This document shows positions 33,813 to 41,877 of a DNA stretch of 64,000 bases, piece after piece. The notes under the pieces were generated by a model. That model was not told the origin of the DNA and did no database searches. It was given only the letters and a program-made list of their open reading frames with translations. The stretch's first letter is position 1. The number at the start of each line of letters is the position of its first letter. The translations under genes and the position numbers were made by a program. Source of the DNA: JBOCEF01 sp050586345 (lineage in GTDB: Bacteria; Pseudomonadota; Alphaproteobacteria; Rhodobacterales; Rhodobacteraceae); NCBI RefSeq assembly GCF_050586345.1, contig NZ_JBOCEF010000023.1:3469-67468 (forward strand), in the 5' to 3' direction.

Positions 33813-34712
33813 ATGCTCGACCGCCAGCACCTCGCCATCCTGCGCGAACTGGACCGCCGCGGATCGCTGACCGCCGCCGCCGCCGCGCTGAACGTCACCC
33901 AGCCGGCGGTGAGCCACCTGATGCGCAAGCTCGAGGCGCGGCACGGCGTGGCGTTGTGGGAGCGGGAGGGCAGGGGGCTGCGGCTGACCCCGGCGGGCGA
34001 GCACCTGCTGGGAGTCGCGCGCCGGGTCTTGCCGCAGATCGAGGCGGCGGAGCGGGCGCTGGCGGATTTCGCCGCCGGGCGGCGCGGGCGGCTGCGGGTG
34101 GGGATGGAGTGCCACCCCTGCGAGAAATGGCTGGCGCGGGTCACGGGGCCTTACCTGCGGGCCTGGCCGGAGGTGGAGTTCGACATGGGCGTGGCCTTCC
34201 GCTTCGGCGCGCTCGACGCGCTGCTGACGCACGAGATCGACGTGATGATCACCCCCGACCCGGCGCAGATCCCCGAGGCGCGGTTCACGCCGGTCTTCGA
34301 CTATGAGCTGGTGATCGCGGTCGCCCCGGATCACCCGCTGGCGGGCGCGGGGCGGATCGGGGCGGAGGATTTCGCCGGGGAGGTGCTGATCACCTACCCG
34401 GTGGCGGTGGATCGGCTCGACATCTTCACCCGGCTGCTGCTGCCCGCCGGGATCGCGCCCCGGGCGCACCGGACGGTGGAGACGACCGAGGTGATGCTGC
34501 AGATGGTGGCCGCGGGGCGGGGGATCTCCGCCGTGCCGGACTGGCTGCTGAAGGAGGACGAGACGGGGCGGTCGCTGGTCCCGCTCCGGGTCGGGGACGG
34601 GGGGATCGCGAAGAGCGTCCATGTCGGGATGCGCACGGGCGAGGAGGGAGCGCCGCACCTGGCGGGCTTCCTGTCCATCGCCGCGGCGGAGGGGGCGAAG
34701 CGGGGCGCGTGA
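33813..34712 (+). CDS. metR: MetR, LysR-type activator of methionine genes
   Basis: A 299-residue LTTR with HTH (DRRGSLTAAAAALNVTQPAV) and the MetR-specific effector region: ECHPCEKWLARV near residue 100 (usually ECHTCFDWL), EIDVMITPDPAQIPEARFTP, VFDYELVIAVAPDHPLAG, LITYPVAVDRLDIFTRLLLP and MVAAGRGISAVPDWLL. These residues sense homocysteine. ATG 33813 has AAGG at eight bases. It is divergent from the MetE-like gene, the usual metR-metE layout even though only half of MetE remains. Confidence 0.92.
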   Translation: MLDRQHLAILRELDRRGSLTAAAAALNVTQPAVSHLMRKLEARHGVALWEREGRGLRLTPAGEHLLGVARRVLPQIEAAERALADFAAGRRGRLRVGMECHPCEKWLARVTGPYLRAWPEVEFDMGVAFRFGALDALLTHEIDVMITPDPAQIPEARFTPVFDYELVIAVAPDHPLAGAGRIGAEDFAGEVLITYPVAVDRLDIFTRLLLPAGIAPRAHRTVETTEVMLQMVAAGRGISAVPDWLLKEDETGRSLVPLRVGDGGIAKSVHVGMRTGEEGAPHLAGFLSIAAAEGAKRGA

Positions 34713-34834
34713 TGTGGCAAGCTGCGGCCTCCCGCAGCCCGCAGCCCTTTTCGGCGCCCGCCCCCGCCCCGCTCCGCCCGCCCCCGCCCCGCTCGGCCCG
34801 CCCGCCGCCCCCTCCCCGCAGGAAAGCCGCGCCC

Positions 34835-35734
34835 ATGGACAAGCTCTCGGTCATGCATGCCTTCCGCCGCATCGTCGAGCGGGGCAGCTTCGCGCGCGCG
34901 GCCGAGGATCTCGGCGTCTCGCCCGCGCTGCTGAGCCGCGAGGTGAAGCTGCTGGAGGAGGGGCTCGGGACCAGCCTTCTGACCCGCACCACCCGGTCGA
35001 TGGCGCTGACCGAGGCGGGGCGGGTTTATTACGAGGAGGCGCAGGGGATCCTCGACGCCGTGGCCGCGGCCGAGGCGCGGATCCGCGACGGCGCGGGGGC
35101 GGTGCGCGGGCGGCTGCGGGTGAATGCGCCGGTTTCCTTCGGGCAGGTGGTGATCGCCCCGGCGCTGCCGGCGCTGCTGGAGGCGCATCCGGGGCTGGAG
35201 CTGACGCTGTCGCTCGACGACCGGGTGGTGGACATGGTCGAGGGGGGCTTCGACCTCTCGATCCGCATCCGCCCGGCGATGCCGGATTCGGCGCTGCGGG
35301 TCCGGCGGATCGGCACGGTGCGGCAGCGAGTCTTCGCGTCCCCCGACTACCTGGCGCGGGCCGGGACGCCCGAACGCCCCGGGGACCTTGCGGGCCACCG
35401 GATCATCGGCTTCCTGATGGCCGATCACCTGGCGTCCTGGACGCTGGAGGGGGAGGGGGGGCCGGTCACGGTCGCGCTCGACCCGCCGGTGCAGGTGGGC
35501 AGCAGCCTGGCGCTGCGGGACCTGCTGATCGCGGGGCAGGGGATCGGGACGCTGCCCGATTTCGTCTCGGACCCGGCCGAGGCGTCGGGGGAACTGGTGC
35601 GGGTGCTGCCGGGATGGGAGCTGCCGCCGCCGGGGATCTACGCGCTCAGCGCCTCGCGCGTCGGGATGGATGCGCGGGGGGCGGCGTTCCTCGAGCATCT
35701 GCGGGGGGCGTTGCGGGCGGGGGGCCATTCGTGA
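34835..35734 (+). CDS. LysR-family regulator (CrgA/AaeR-like)
   Basis: A 299-residue LTTR: HTH (FRRIVERGSFARAAEDLGVS, ALLSREVKLLEEGLG) followed by the effector domain (RVNAPVSFGQVVIAPALPAL, FDLSIRIRPAMPDSALRVRR). ATG 34835 has AGGAAAG at nine bases; an ATG at 34709 would add a 42-residue Pro/Arg-rich leader and overlap metR. It precedes wrbA by 95 bases on the same strand and may control it. Confidence 0.9.
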   Translation: MDKLSVMHAFRRIVERGSFARAAEDLGVSPALLSREVKLLEEGLGTSLLTRTTRSMALTEAGRVYYEEAQGILDAVAAAEARIRDGAGAVRGRLRVNAPVSFGQVVIAPALPALLEAHPGLELTLSLDDRVVDMVEGGFDLSIRIRPAMPDSALRVRRIGTVRQRVFASPDYLARAGTPERPGDLAGHRIIGFLMADHLASWTLEGEGGPVTVALDPPVQVGSSLALRDLLIAGQGIGTLPDFVSDPAEASGELVRVLPGWELPPPGIYALSASRVGMDARGAAFLEHLRGALRAGGHS

Positions 35735-35829
35735 GCGCGGGTAAAGAGTGATCTCAGCGCGGGCCGGTTATTCCGCCCGCCCCGATCCCCGATCTTCCGG
35801 TCATCGCAAGCATGACCCAGGAGGATCCG

Positions 35830-36528
35830 ATGACCCGCGTGCTCGTTCTTTATTATTCCAGTTACGGCCATGTCCGCGCCCTGGCCGCGGCCGAGGCGGC
35901 GGGCGCGCGCAGCGTGCCCGGCGTGACGGTCGATGTCCGGCGCGTCCCCGAGACGGTCCCCGAAGAGGTCCGCGCCGCGGCGGGATATGTCGAGGACGAC
36001 GCGCCGGTGGCGTCGCCCGCCGAGCTCGAGGCCTATGACGCGATCATCCTCGGGACGCCGACGCGGTTCGGGATGATGGCGGCGCAGGTGAAGGGGTTCC
36101 TCGACCAGTGCGGGGGCCTCTGGGCGCGCGGGGCGCTGGAGGGGAAGGTGGGGGCGGTCTTCGCCTCGACCGGCTCGCAGCATGGCGGGCACGAGGCGAC
36201 GCTGCTGGGCGCGCAGGTCCCGATGCAGCATTTCGGGATGCTGGTGGTGGGGCTGCCCTATGGCTTCGCCGGGCAGATGTCCGGGGACGGGATCATCGGC
36301 GGGGCGCCTTACGGGGCGGGGACCATCGCCGGGGCGGACGGGTCGCGCAGCCCCGGAGAGGTCGACCTGGCGGGCGCACGGTTCCAGGGCGCGCATGTGG
36401 CGCGGATCGCGGCGCGGCTGCGGGCGGGCGCGGCGCTGGAGGCGGGCGAAGGCGCGCCCGCGGCGGCGGCCGTGGCTGCGCAGGCGGCGGGAGAAGACGC
36501 CGCGGAACCGGCGGGAGAAGCGGCATGA
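35830..36528 (+). CDS. wrbA: NAD(P)H:quinone oxidoreductase WrbA
   Basis: A 232-residue flavodoxin-like FMN enzyme that reduces quinones by two electrons. It shows VLVLYYSSYGHVRALAAAEA at residue 4, ILGTPTRFGMMAAQVKGFLD near 80, FASTGSQHGGHEATLLG near 115 and GAPYGAGTIAGADGSRSPGE near 155. The last 30 residues (AAVAAQAAGEDAAEPAGEAA) are an Ala/Glu tail beyond the usual 200-residue length. ATG 35830 has AGGAGG at six bases. Its stop overlaps the start of the next small gene (ATGA). Confidence 0.93.
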   Translation: MTRVLVLYYSSYGHVRALAAAEAAGARSVPGVTVDVRRVPETVPEEVRAAAGYVEDDAPVASPAELEAYDAIILGTPTRFGMMAAQVKGFLDQCGGLWARGALEGKVGAVFASTGSQHGGHEATLLGAQVPMQHFGMLVVGLPYGFAGQMSGDGIIGGAPYGAGTIAGADGSRSPGEVDLAGARFQGAHVARIAARLRAGAALEAGEGAPAAAAVAAQAAGEDAAEPAGEAA

Positions 36529-36866
36529 GCGGCGCGGCCTGCCCGGCGCCGCGGGGGGCGGGCGGCGGCGGCGCCCGCCCTCGCGCCGCCGCCGACGCAG
36601 GCGGCGCGCTGCGCGCCGGGCTGCGTCGGGTCCTGCTTCGGGTCCTGCGGGCGCGGCTGCGGCTGCGGCTGGCGCTGGGGCGGGGGACGGGCGCGGCGCC
36701 GGGGAGGGCCCGCGGCGGGCGCCCCCGCTTCGCCCGTCGCCCGGACCCGGGCCGCCTTGCGCCGCACCTGGCGCGGGACATCGGCCTCGATCCCTGGCCC
36801 TGCGCGCCCTGGTCCTGCTTTCCGGGCCCCTGCGCCCCGCGCATTCCCCATTTCCCGGGCTGGTGA
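36525..36866 (+). CDS. Small Arg-rich protein with DUF1127-like end
   Basis: A 113-residue protein starting in the wrbA stop (ATGA at 36525-36528), so translation is coupled. The middle is Arg/Ala/Gly-rich (LRRVLLRVLRARLRLRL). The end LAPHLARDIGLDPWPC resembles the DUF1127/YjiS motif (LL.DIGL.R) found in small RNA-binding-like proteins of this order. Beyond that I cannot assign a function. It is followed 25 bases later by the EamA gene. In DNA this GC-rich an open frame can be accidental, but the overlap and the motif favour a real gene. Confidence 0.5.
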   Translation: MSGAACPAPRGAGGGGARPRAAADAGGALRAGLRRVLLRVLRARLRLRLALGRGTGAAPGRARGGRPRFARRPDPGRLAPHLARDIGLDPWPCAPWSCFPGPCAPRIPHFPGW

Positions 36867-36891
36867 AGCCCGCAGCACGGAGGGCCGCCCG

Positions 36892-38013
36892 ATGGCGCGC
36901 GTCACCGACATCCTTCTGACCGCCCTCGCCCCCGCGGTGTGGGGCAGCACCTATCTCGTGACCACCGAGGCGCTGCCCGCGGGCCACCCGATCGGCGTCG
37001 CGGCGCTGCGGGCGCTGCCCGCGGGGCTGCTGCTGCTGGCCGTCACCCGCAGCCTGCCGCCGCGGGCCTGGCTGGGGCGGGCGGCGGTCCTCGGGGGGCT
37101 GAATTTCGCGCTGTTCTGGGCGCTGCTCTTCGTCGCCGCCTACCGGCTGCCGGGGGGCGTGGCGGCGGTGCTGGGGGCGGTGCAGGCGATGATCGTGCTG
37201 GGGCTGGCGCGGCTCTGGCTCGGGACCCCGATCCGGGCCGGGGCGGCGGCGGCGGCGGCGGCCGGGGTGCTGGGCGTCGCGCTGGTGGCGCTCGGCCCCG
37301 CGGCGCGGCTCGACCCGGTCGGGGTGGCGGCGGGGCTGGGGGGCGCGGCGTCGATGGCGGCGGGCACGGTGCTGAGCCGCCGCTGGGCGCCCCCGGTCCC
37401 GGCGCTGGCCTTCACCGGCTGGCAGTTGACGGCGGGGGGGCTGATGCTGGCCCCGGCGGCGCTGGTCTTCGAGCCGGCCTTCCCGGCGCCGGACGGCGCG
37501 GCGCTGGCGGGCTTGCTGTGGCTGGGGCTGGCCGGGGCGGCGGCGAGCTACGCGCTGTGGTTCCGCGGGCTGGCGCGGCTGGAGCCGGGGGCGGCGGCGA
37601 TGCTGGGGATGATGAGCCCGGCGGTGGCGGTGATCCTGGGCTGGGCGGTGCTGGGCGAGGCGCTGAGCCCGGTGCAGGGGCTGGGCGCGGCGGTGGTGCT
37701 GGCCGCGGTCTGGGCCGGGCAGCGCGGGGGAGGTCCGGGGCGCGGGCGGCGCGTGGGGCGCGTGGGGCGCGGCAAGCGCCCGGGGCGCCCGCCGGGTCAG
37801 CCCCGCAGCAGCGCGGCGGCCGAGGCCACGAGGTTGTCGACCGCGTCGGGCGCGCCCCAGAGCTTGCCGCCGGTCGGGTCCTGTTCGAACGCCGCCTCGC
37901 GCGCGGCGAGGGCGGAGCCGACCAGCAGGTCCATGAAGATCAGCCGCTGGTTCAGCACCGCCGTCGGCACGTCCGGCAGCAGCCGCGCGATATGGCCGAT
38001 GCAGCGCAGGTAG
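36892..38013 (+). CDS. EamA/DMT-family transporter with overrunning C-terminus
   Basis: The first 280 residues are a normal ten-helix drug/metabolite transporter: APAVWGSTYLVTTEALPAGH, FALFWALLFVAAYRLPGGVA, then a second EamA repeat (GLAGAAASYALWFRGLARLE, LGMMSPAVAVILGWAVLGEA). It probably exports amino acids or metabolites. GGAGGG lies eight bases before ATG 36892. From about residue 283 the frame turns Gly/Arg-rich and continues 217 bases into the convergent TetR gene, giving 373 residues instead of about 300. A lost stop or a frameshift in the GC-rich end is likely. Confidence 0.8.
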   Translation: MARVTDILLTALAPAVWGSTYLVTTEALPAGHPIGVAALRALPAGLLLLAVTRSLPPRAWLGRAAVLGGLNFALFWALLFVAAYRLPGGVAAVLGAVQAMIVLGLARLWLGTPIRAGAAAAAAAGVLGVALVALGPAARLDPVGVAAGLGGAASMAAGTVLSRRWAPPVPALAFTGWQLTAGGLMLAPAALVFEPAFPAPDGAALAGLLWLGLAGAAASYALWFRGLARLEPGAAAMLGMMSPAVAVILGWAVLGEALSPVQGLGAAVVLAAVWAGQRGGGPGRGRRVGRVGRGKRPGRPPGQPRSSAAAEATRLSTASGAPQSLPPVGSCSNAASRAARAEPTSRSMKISRWFSTAVGTSGSSRAIWPMQRR

Positions 38014-38486
38014 CCCGAGCTGGGCCGCCCCGCCAGCGCCTGCATGAACATCTGGCGGTGGTTGATCTGCAGGCCCATCACGAAGCGCATGTGCCCCGAG
38101 CTGGCCCCCGCCGCGCCCCGCTCCCCCGCCGCGCGGGGGCGCAGCTCGGTCTCGATGATCAGCCGCAGCACGTCCTCGACCGCGTTCAGCCCGCCCGCCG
38201 CCTCCTCGGCGTCGAGGCGGCGGACCCGCTCGCTGTCGCTCAGCCAGGCGCAGTCGAGGATCAGCTCCTCGACCAGCGCCTCCTTCGAGCCGAAGTAATA
38301 GTGCAGCGAGGCGTTGTTCTTCGCCCCCGCCTCGGCCACGATCTGGCGCACGGTCACGCCCTCGATCCCGCGGGCCGAGAACAGCCGCAGCGCCGCGTCC
38401 TTGATCCGCTGCGCCGAGGGGTGATCCGCCTGGCTGCGCGCCCGTTCCGCCATGTGCCTGCCGCTCCGTCCGTTACGCGCCCTCAT
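37797..38486 (-). CDS. TetR-family regulator next to TRAP system 2
   Basis: About 229 residues with an N-terminal HTH (RIKDAALRLFSARGIEGVTV, RQIVAEAGAKNNASLHYYFG) and a helical ligand domain. ATG 38486 overlaps the DctM stop by four bases (ATGA), suggesting coupling; an ATG at 38453 (MAERARSQ) is an alternative. As the last gene of the TRAP group it is the best candidate to regulate the transporter and perhaps the divergent monooxygenase operon. Its 3' end overlaps the convergent EamA frame. Confidence 0.88.
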   Translation of the reverse strand: MRARNGRSGRHMAERARSQADHPSAQRIKDAALRLFSARGIEGVTVRQIVAEAGAKNNASLHYYFGSKEALVEELILDCAWLSDSERVRRLDAEEAAGGLNAVEDVLRLIIETELRPRAAGERGAAGASSGHMRFVMGLQINHRQMFMQALAGRPSSGYLRCIGHIARLLPDVPTAVLNQRLIFMDLLVGSALAAREAAFEQDPTGGKLWGAPDAVDNLVASAAALLRG

Positions 38487-39790
38487 CCGAAGGCCCGCGG
38501 AAGATACGTCACCAGCCCGGGAAAGGCGATCAGGGCCGCGAGGATCACGAGGTCCATGACCAGGAACCACAGCACGCCGCGGAAGATCGCGCCGGTGGAG
38601 ACGAGCGATCCGACCACGCCCTTGATGACGAAGACGTTCATGCCGACGGGCGGCGTGATCATCCCGATCTCGAGCAGCTTGGTGACGATGATGCCGAACC
38701 ACAGCAGCCCGAACCCCGCGCCGTCGACGACGGGGAGCAGGATCGGCAGGGTCAGCAGCATCGCGCCGACGGGTTCGAGGAACATGCCCAGCAGCAGGTA
38801 GACCAGCGCGACGCCGATGATGATGGCGAGCGGCGAGGCGCCGATCTCGAGGATCGAGGTCGACAGGTGGTCCCCGGCGCCCGAGAGGGCGAGGAAGCGG
38901 GTCAGCAGGCTCGCCCCCACGCCGATCACGATCAGCGCGCCGGTGGTCAGCACCGTCTCCTGGATCGCGTCGCGGAACCGCGGCCAGCTGAATTCGCCCT
39001 TCAGCACGGCGACGAGGCAGGCGAGGGACGCGCCCACGGCCCCCGCCTCGGTCGGGGTGAAGACCCCGCCGAAGAGGCCGCCGAAGATGCCGAGCATGAT
39101 CAGGATCACCGGCCAGGTGTCGCGCAGGGCGGCCATCCGCTCGGCCCGGTCGGCCCGGTCGCCCGGATCGGGCGCGAGGGCGGGGTTCAGGCGCACGCGC
39201 AACATGATCACGGCGATGTAGCCGACGGCCGTGAGCAGCCCCGCGGCGATGCCGCCCAGGAACAGGTCCGTGACCGGCACCTGCGCGACGATGCCGTAGA
39301 GGATCATGATCACCGAGGGCGGGATCAGCGCGCCGATGGTGCCCGCGACGGCGACGGTTCCGGTGGCGAGCTCGGGGTGGTAGCGCGCGCGGATCATCTC
39401 GGGGACCGCGATCCGGCCCATGGTGGCCGAGCAGGCGACGGAGGAGCCGGAGACGGCGGCGAACCCGGCCGAGCCGAGCACGGCGGCCACCGCCAGCCCC
39501 CCGGGCAGGGCCGAGAGCCAGGCGCGGGCGGCGCGGAACAGCCCCTCGGTCAGGCGCATGTGGTAGCTGACATAGCCCAGCAGCAGGAACATCGGCACCG
39601 AGGAGAGCACCCAGTTGGCCGAGAACTTGTAGGGGATCAGGCCGAGCGCGCCCCAGGCCGCGGTCCAGCCCATCAGCTGCCACAGCCCGAGGAACGAGGC
39701 GGCGATCAGCGAGATGCCGATGGGCAGGCGCAGCGCGATCAGCGCCAGCAGCAGCCCGAGGATGGCGAAGCCGAGCTCGACGCCGGTCAT
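38483..39790 (-). CDS. TRAP transporter large permease (DctM family), system 2
   Basis: A 435-residue membrane protein with about 12 helices and DctM marks: ALRLPIGISLIAASFLG, SSVPMFLLLGYVSYHMRLTE, GSAGFAAVSGSSVACSATMG near residue 110, GTIGALIPPSVIMILYGIVA and LEIGMITPPVGMNVFVIKGV. It overlaps the DctQ stop and the TetR start by four bases each, so genes from the small permease to TetR form one coupled unit. Confidence 0.95.
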   Translation of the reverse strand: MTGVELGFAILGLLLALIALRLPIGISLIAASFLGLWQLMGWTAAWGALGLIPYKFSANWVLSSVPMFLLLGYVSYHMRLTEGLFRAARAWLSALPGGLAVAAVLGSAGFAAVSGSSVACSATMGRIAVPEMIRARYHPELATGTVAVAGTIGALIPPSVIMILYGIVAQVPVTDLFLGGIAAGLLTAVGYIAVIMLRVRLNPALAPDPGDRADRAERMAALRDTWPVILIMLGIFGGLFGGVFTPTEAGAVGASLACLVAVLKGEFSWPRFRDAIQETVLTTGALIVIGVGASLLTRFLALSGAGDHLSTSILEIGASPLAIIIGVALVYLLLGMFLEPVGAMLLTLPILLPVVDGAGFGLLWFGIIVTKLLEIGMITPPVGMNVFVIKGVVGSLVSTGAIFRGVLWFLVMDLVILAALIAFPGLVTYLPRAFG

Positions 39791-40350
39791 GCGCGGTCTC
39801 CCGTGTCGTCGGAGCGGTCGGAGCGGTCGGCGCGGTCGGCCCGCGGGACGGGGGCGTCGCGGTCGGCGCCGGTCAGCCAGGCCGCGCAGCGCAGCGCCAG
39901 CAGCCCGGCGGTGAGCGCCCCCCCGAGGGGCAGCGCGAAATAGGCGGGCCAGGTGGGGATCGAGCCGCTCCCGTGCACCTGCGCCGCGCCGGTGTCGAAG
40001 GCGCGCATCGCGGCTTCCCAGCTGCGCAGGGTGAAGAGGGTCATGATCGCCGTCGCGGGGATCGTCATCGCCCCCGCCAGGTGGCGGCGGGCGCGGGCCG
40101 GCAGCCGGTCGGTGAACACCTCGACGCTGATATGCGCGCCGCGATGTTCGGCCAGCGCCAGCGGCACGAAGGCGGCGATGACCATGTAGTAATGGCTGAC
40201 CAGGGTCAGGGTGCCGGGCAGGGGGGCGCCGAACAGGTGGCGCGCGGCGACGTCGAGGGTGACGTGCAGCATCATCGCGGCGACGGCGAGCCCGGCGAGG
40301 ATCGAGGTCAGGGCCGCGGCGCGGCCGAGCGCGCGGTGCAGGAAGGTCAT
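39787..40350 (-). CDS. TRAP transporter small permease (DctQ family), system 2
   Basis: 187 residues with four hydrophobic helices and the DctQ features ARHLFGAPLPGTLTLVSHYY and HRGAHISVEVFTDRLP. The last 30 residues are a charged repeat (DRADRSDRSDDTGDRA). ATG 40350 has CCGGAGG at five bases. It ends in a four-base overlap with the large permease. Confidence 0.92.
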   Translation of the reverse strand: MTFLHRALGRAAALTSILAGLAVAAMMLHVTLDVAARHLFGAPLPGTLTLVSHYYMVIAAFVPLALAEHRGAHISVEVFTDRLPARARRHLAGAMTIPATAIMTLFTLRSWEAAMRAFDTGAAQVHGSGSIPTWPAYFALPLGGALTAGLLALRCAAWLTGADRDAPVPRADRADRSDRSDDTGDRA

Positions 40351-40478
40351 GGTCGCCTCCGGGGCAGGGGGGGCGCGCGCCGGGGCCGGGGCCGGGGCGC
40401 GCGCGCGGGGGGGAGCGGGACGCGGCGCGGGGCGGCGGGGGGCAGGCAGGCCCCGCGCCGCCCCGCCCGGCGGGCGGC
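40351..40478. promoter_or_regulatory. GC stem-loop region between TRAP 2 genes
   Basis: This 128-base gap between the binding-protein stop and the small permease holds a nearly pure G/C inverted structure (about 40420-40470), with GCGGCGCGGGG facing CCCCGCGCCGC. TRAP system 1 has a hairpin at the same place, supporting a shared mRNA-stability or attenuation role. Confidence 0.5.
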
Positions 40479-41633
40479 TCAGCGCAGGCCGTGGGTCTCG
40501 GGGTCGACCTTGGCGTAGATCTCGGACCAGAACAGGTCGCCGAGCGCCTCGGGGTCGTCGATCCCGGCGGTCGCCTCGACCCATTTCGCCAGCATCCCGC
40601 GGAAGGCGGCGAGCATCTCGTCGCCGCGGGACACGCCGTAGGCCTCGGCGAAATCGGCGACCATGGCGTCGATGTCGGCGGCGATGAATTCGGCGGTCGC
40701 CGCGCGGACCCCGGCGTCGGCCTGGTGGATCTCGACGCCCTTCGCCTGCGCGGCCGCCTCCACCTCGGCCTCGGCGGCCTGGTAGCGATGCGCGGTCCAG
40801 GCGTTGCCATAGGCCATGGCCTTGAGGAAGGCGCGGCGCTGGTCGGCGGTCATGTCCGTCCAGGTATCGCGATTGACGTTGGAGACGGAGGCGAAATAGG
40901 CCCCGCCGGGCGCGCCCTTGGTGATGTGGGCGACGGCGCCGCCCATGCCGAAGTTGTAGATGTCGGGGGTGGAGAGGATGATGCAGTCGAGCACGCCCTG
41001 GTTCAGCGCCTCGAGCATCTCGTTGCCGGACATGGTGACGGGGACGGCGCCGACGGCCTCGGACCAGCGGGCCCAGTTGGCGCCGCCGATGCGCAGGCGG
41101 GCGCCCGAGAGCTCCTCCATCGTCGTGACCTGGCTGGTGCAGTTGAGCACGTAGGGCGGCGTGCCGGCGCCGCCGGTGAAGACCTGGTTCTCGGCCGCGA
41201 ACTCGGCGTTGCACTCGGGGCAGGCGGTGAACAGGAACTCGGTCACCGCGGCGGTGAAGGCGACGCCCTGGTTGGGGATGTCGTCGCCCAGGGTCTCGAG
41301 CAGCATCGAGCTTTCGACCACCAGGTTGGTGTGCGGGAAGGCGTTGGGGAAATAGGGGGTCATGACGGTGCCCACGTCCGCCAGCCCGTCGCGCAGCCCG
41401 CCCGGGGTCTCGGCCATCGACAGCAGCGAGAGCGGGAAGACCTTGATGGACATGTCGCCGCCGGTCTCCCCGGCGAAGCGGTCGGCGGCCATCTGCGCGC
41501 CCTGCACGAGGAAGGAGACCGGCGGGTGGCCGATGGCGAAGTTGAGCTGCCGCGCATCGGCGGGCGCGGCGGCGGCGGCGGCGAGGGCCGCGGCGATGGC
41601 GGCGGCGGGGGCGGCGGAGCGGATGTAAGTCAT
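40479..41633 (-). CDS. TRAP transporter substrate-binding protein, system 2
   Basis: A 384-residue periplasmic protein with a signal peptide (AAPAAAIAAALAAAAAAPAD). It is of DctP type: FAGETGGDMSIKVFPLSLLS, ARLRIGGANWARWSEAVGAV with the substrate-Arg region, and NQGVLDCIILSTPDIYNFGM. A Cys pair (TACPECNAEF) and NCTSQ suggest a disulfide. ATG 41633 has GGGAGGAAA at six bases. It is divergent from the monooxygenase operon, so the imported solute is probably that operon's substrate. Confidence 0.9.
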   Translation of the reverse strand: MTYIRSAAPAAAIAAALAAAAAAPADARQLNFAIGHPPVSFLVQGAQMAADRFAGETGGDMSIKVFPLSLLSMAETPGGLRDGLADVGTVMTPYFPNAFPHTNLVVESSMLLETLGDDIPNQGVAFTAAVTEFLFTACPECNAEFAAENQVFTGGAGTPPYVLNCTSQVTTMEELSGARLRIGGANWARWSEAVGAVPVTMSGNEMLEALNQGVLDCIILSTPDIYNFGMGGAVAHITKGAPGGAYFASVSNVNRDTWTDMTADQRRAFLKAMAYGNAWTAHRYQAAEAEVEAAAQAKGVEIHQADAGVRAATAEFIAADIDAMVADFAEAYGVSRGDEMLAAFRGMLAKWVEATAGIDDPEALGDLFWSEIYAKVDPETHGLR

Positions 41634-41802
41634 TTGTTTTCCTCCCGGTTGGGGCGCCTTGGAACAGCCAGGCGCGGGGGCTGAAGTCACGGCGTTCTGC
41701 GGCGTCGCCCGGGCTGCGCCGGGGGCGCGTCACGGGATTTTCGGGCGGGCCGCGGCGCGCGGCCTCCCGCCGCGTCGCGTATAAAACAGATGACTTATCT
41801 TA

Positions 41803-41816
41803 TTGACTTATGTCAA
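41803..41816. promoter_or_regulatory. CRP/FNR-type palindrome before the monooxygenase operon
   Basis: TTGACTTATGTCAA is a perfect dyad of five bases around TTAT. It lies 62 bases before the monooxygenase ATG within an AT-rich patch, next to a related direct repeat ATGACTTAT at 41789. It may serve the divergent TRAP promoter as well. Confidence 0.5.
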
Positions 41817-41877
41817 CGACAAGGCGCAGGTTATGTGCGGCAGGCGCAAGCCCTGCGATGGAACTGGGAGGAATTTC

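Noticed and set aside
36757..36891. Earlier start for the EamA transporter
   Set aside because: It would add a Pro/Arg-rich leader over the end of the DUF1127-like gene; ATG 36892 has GGAGGG at the right distance.
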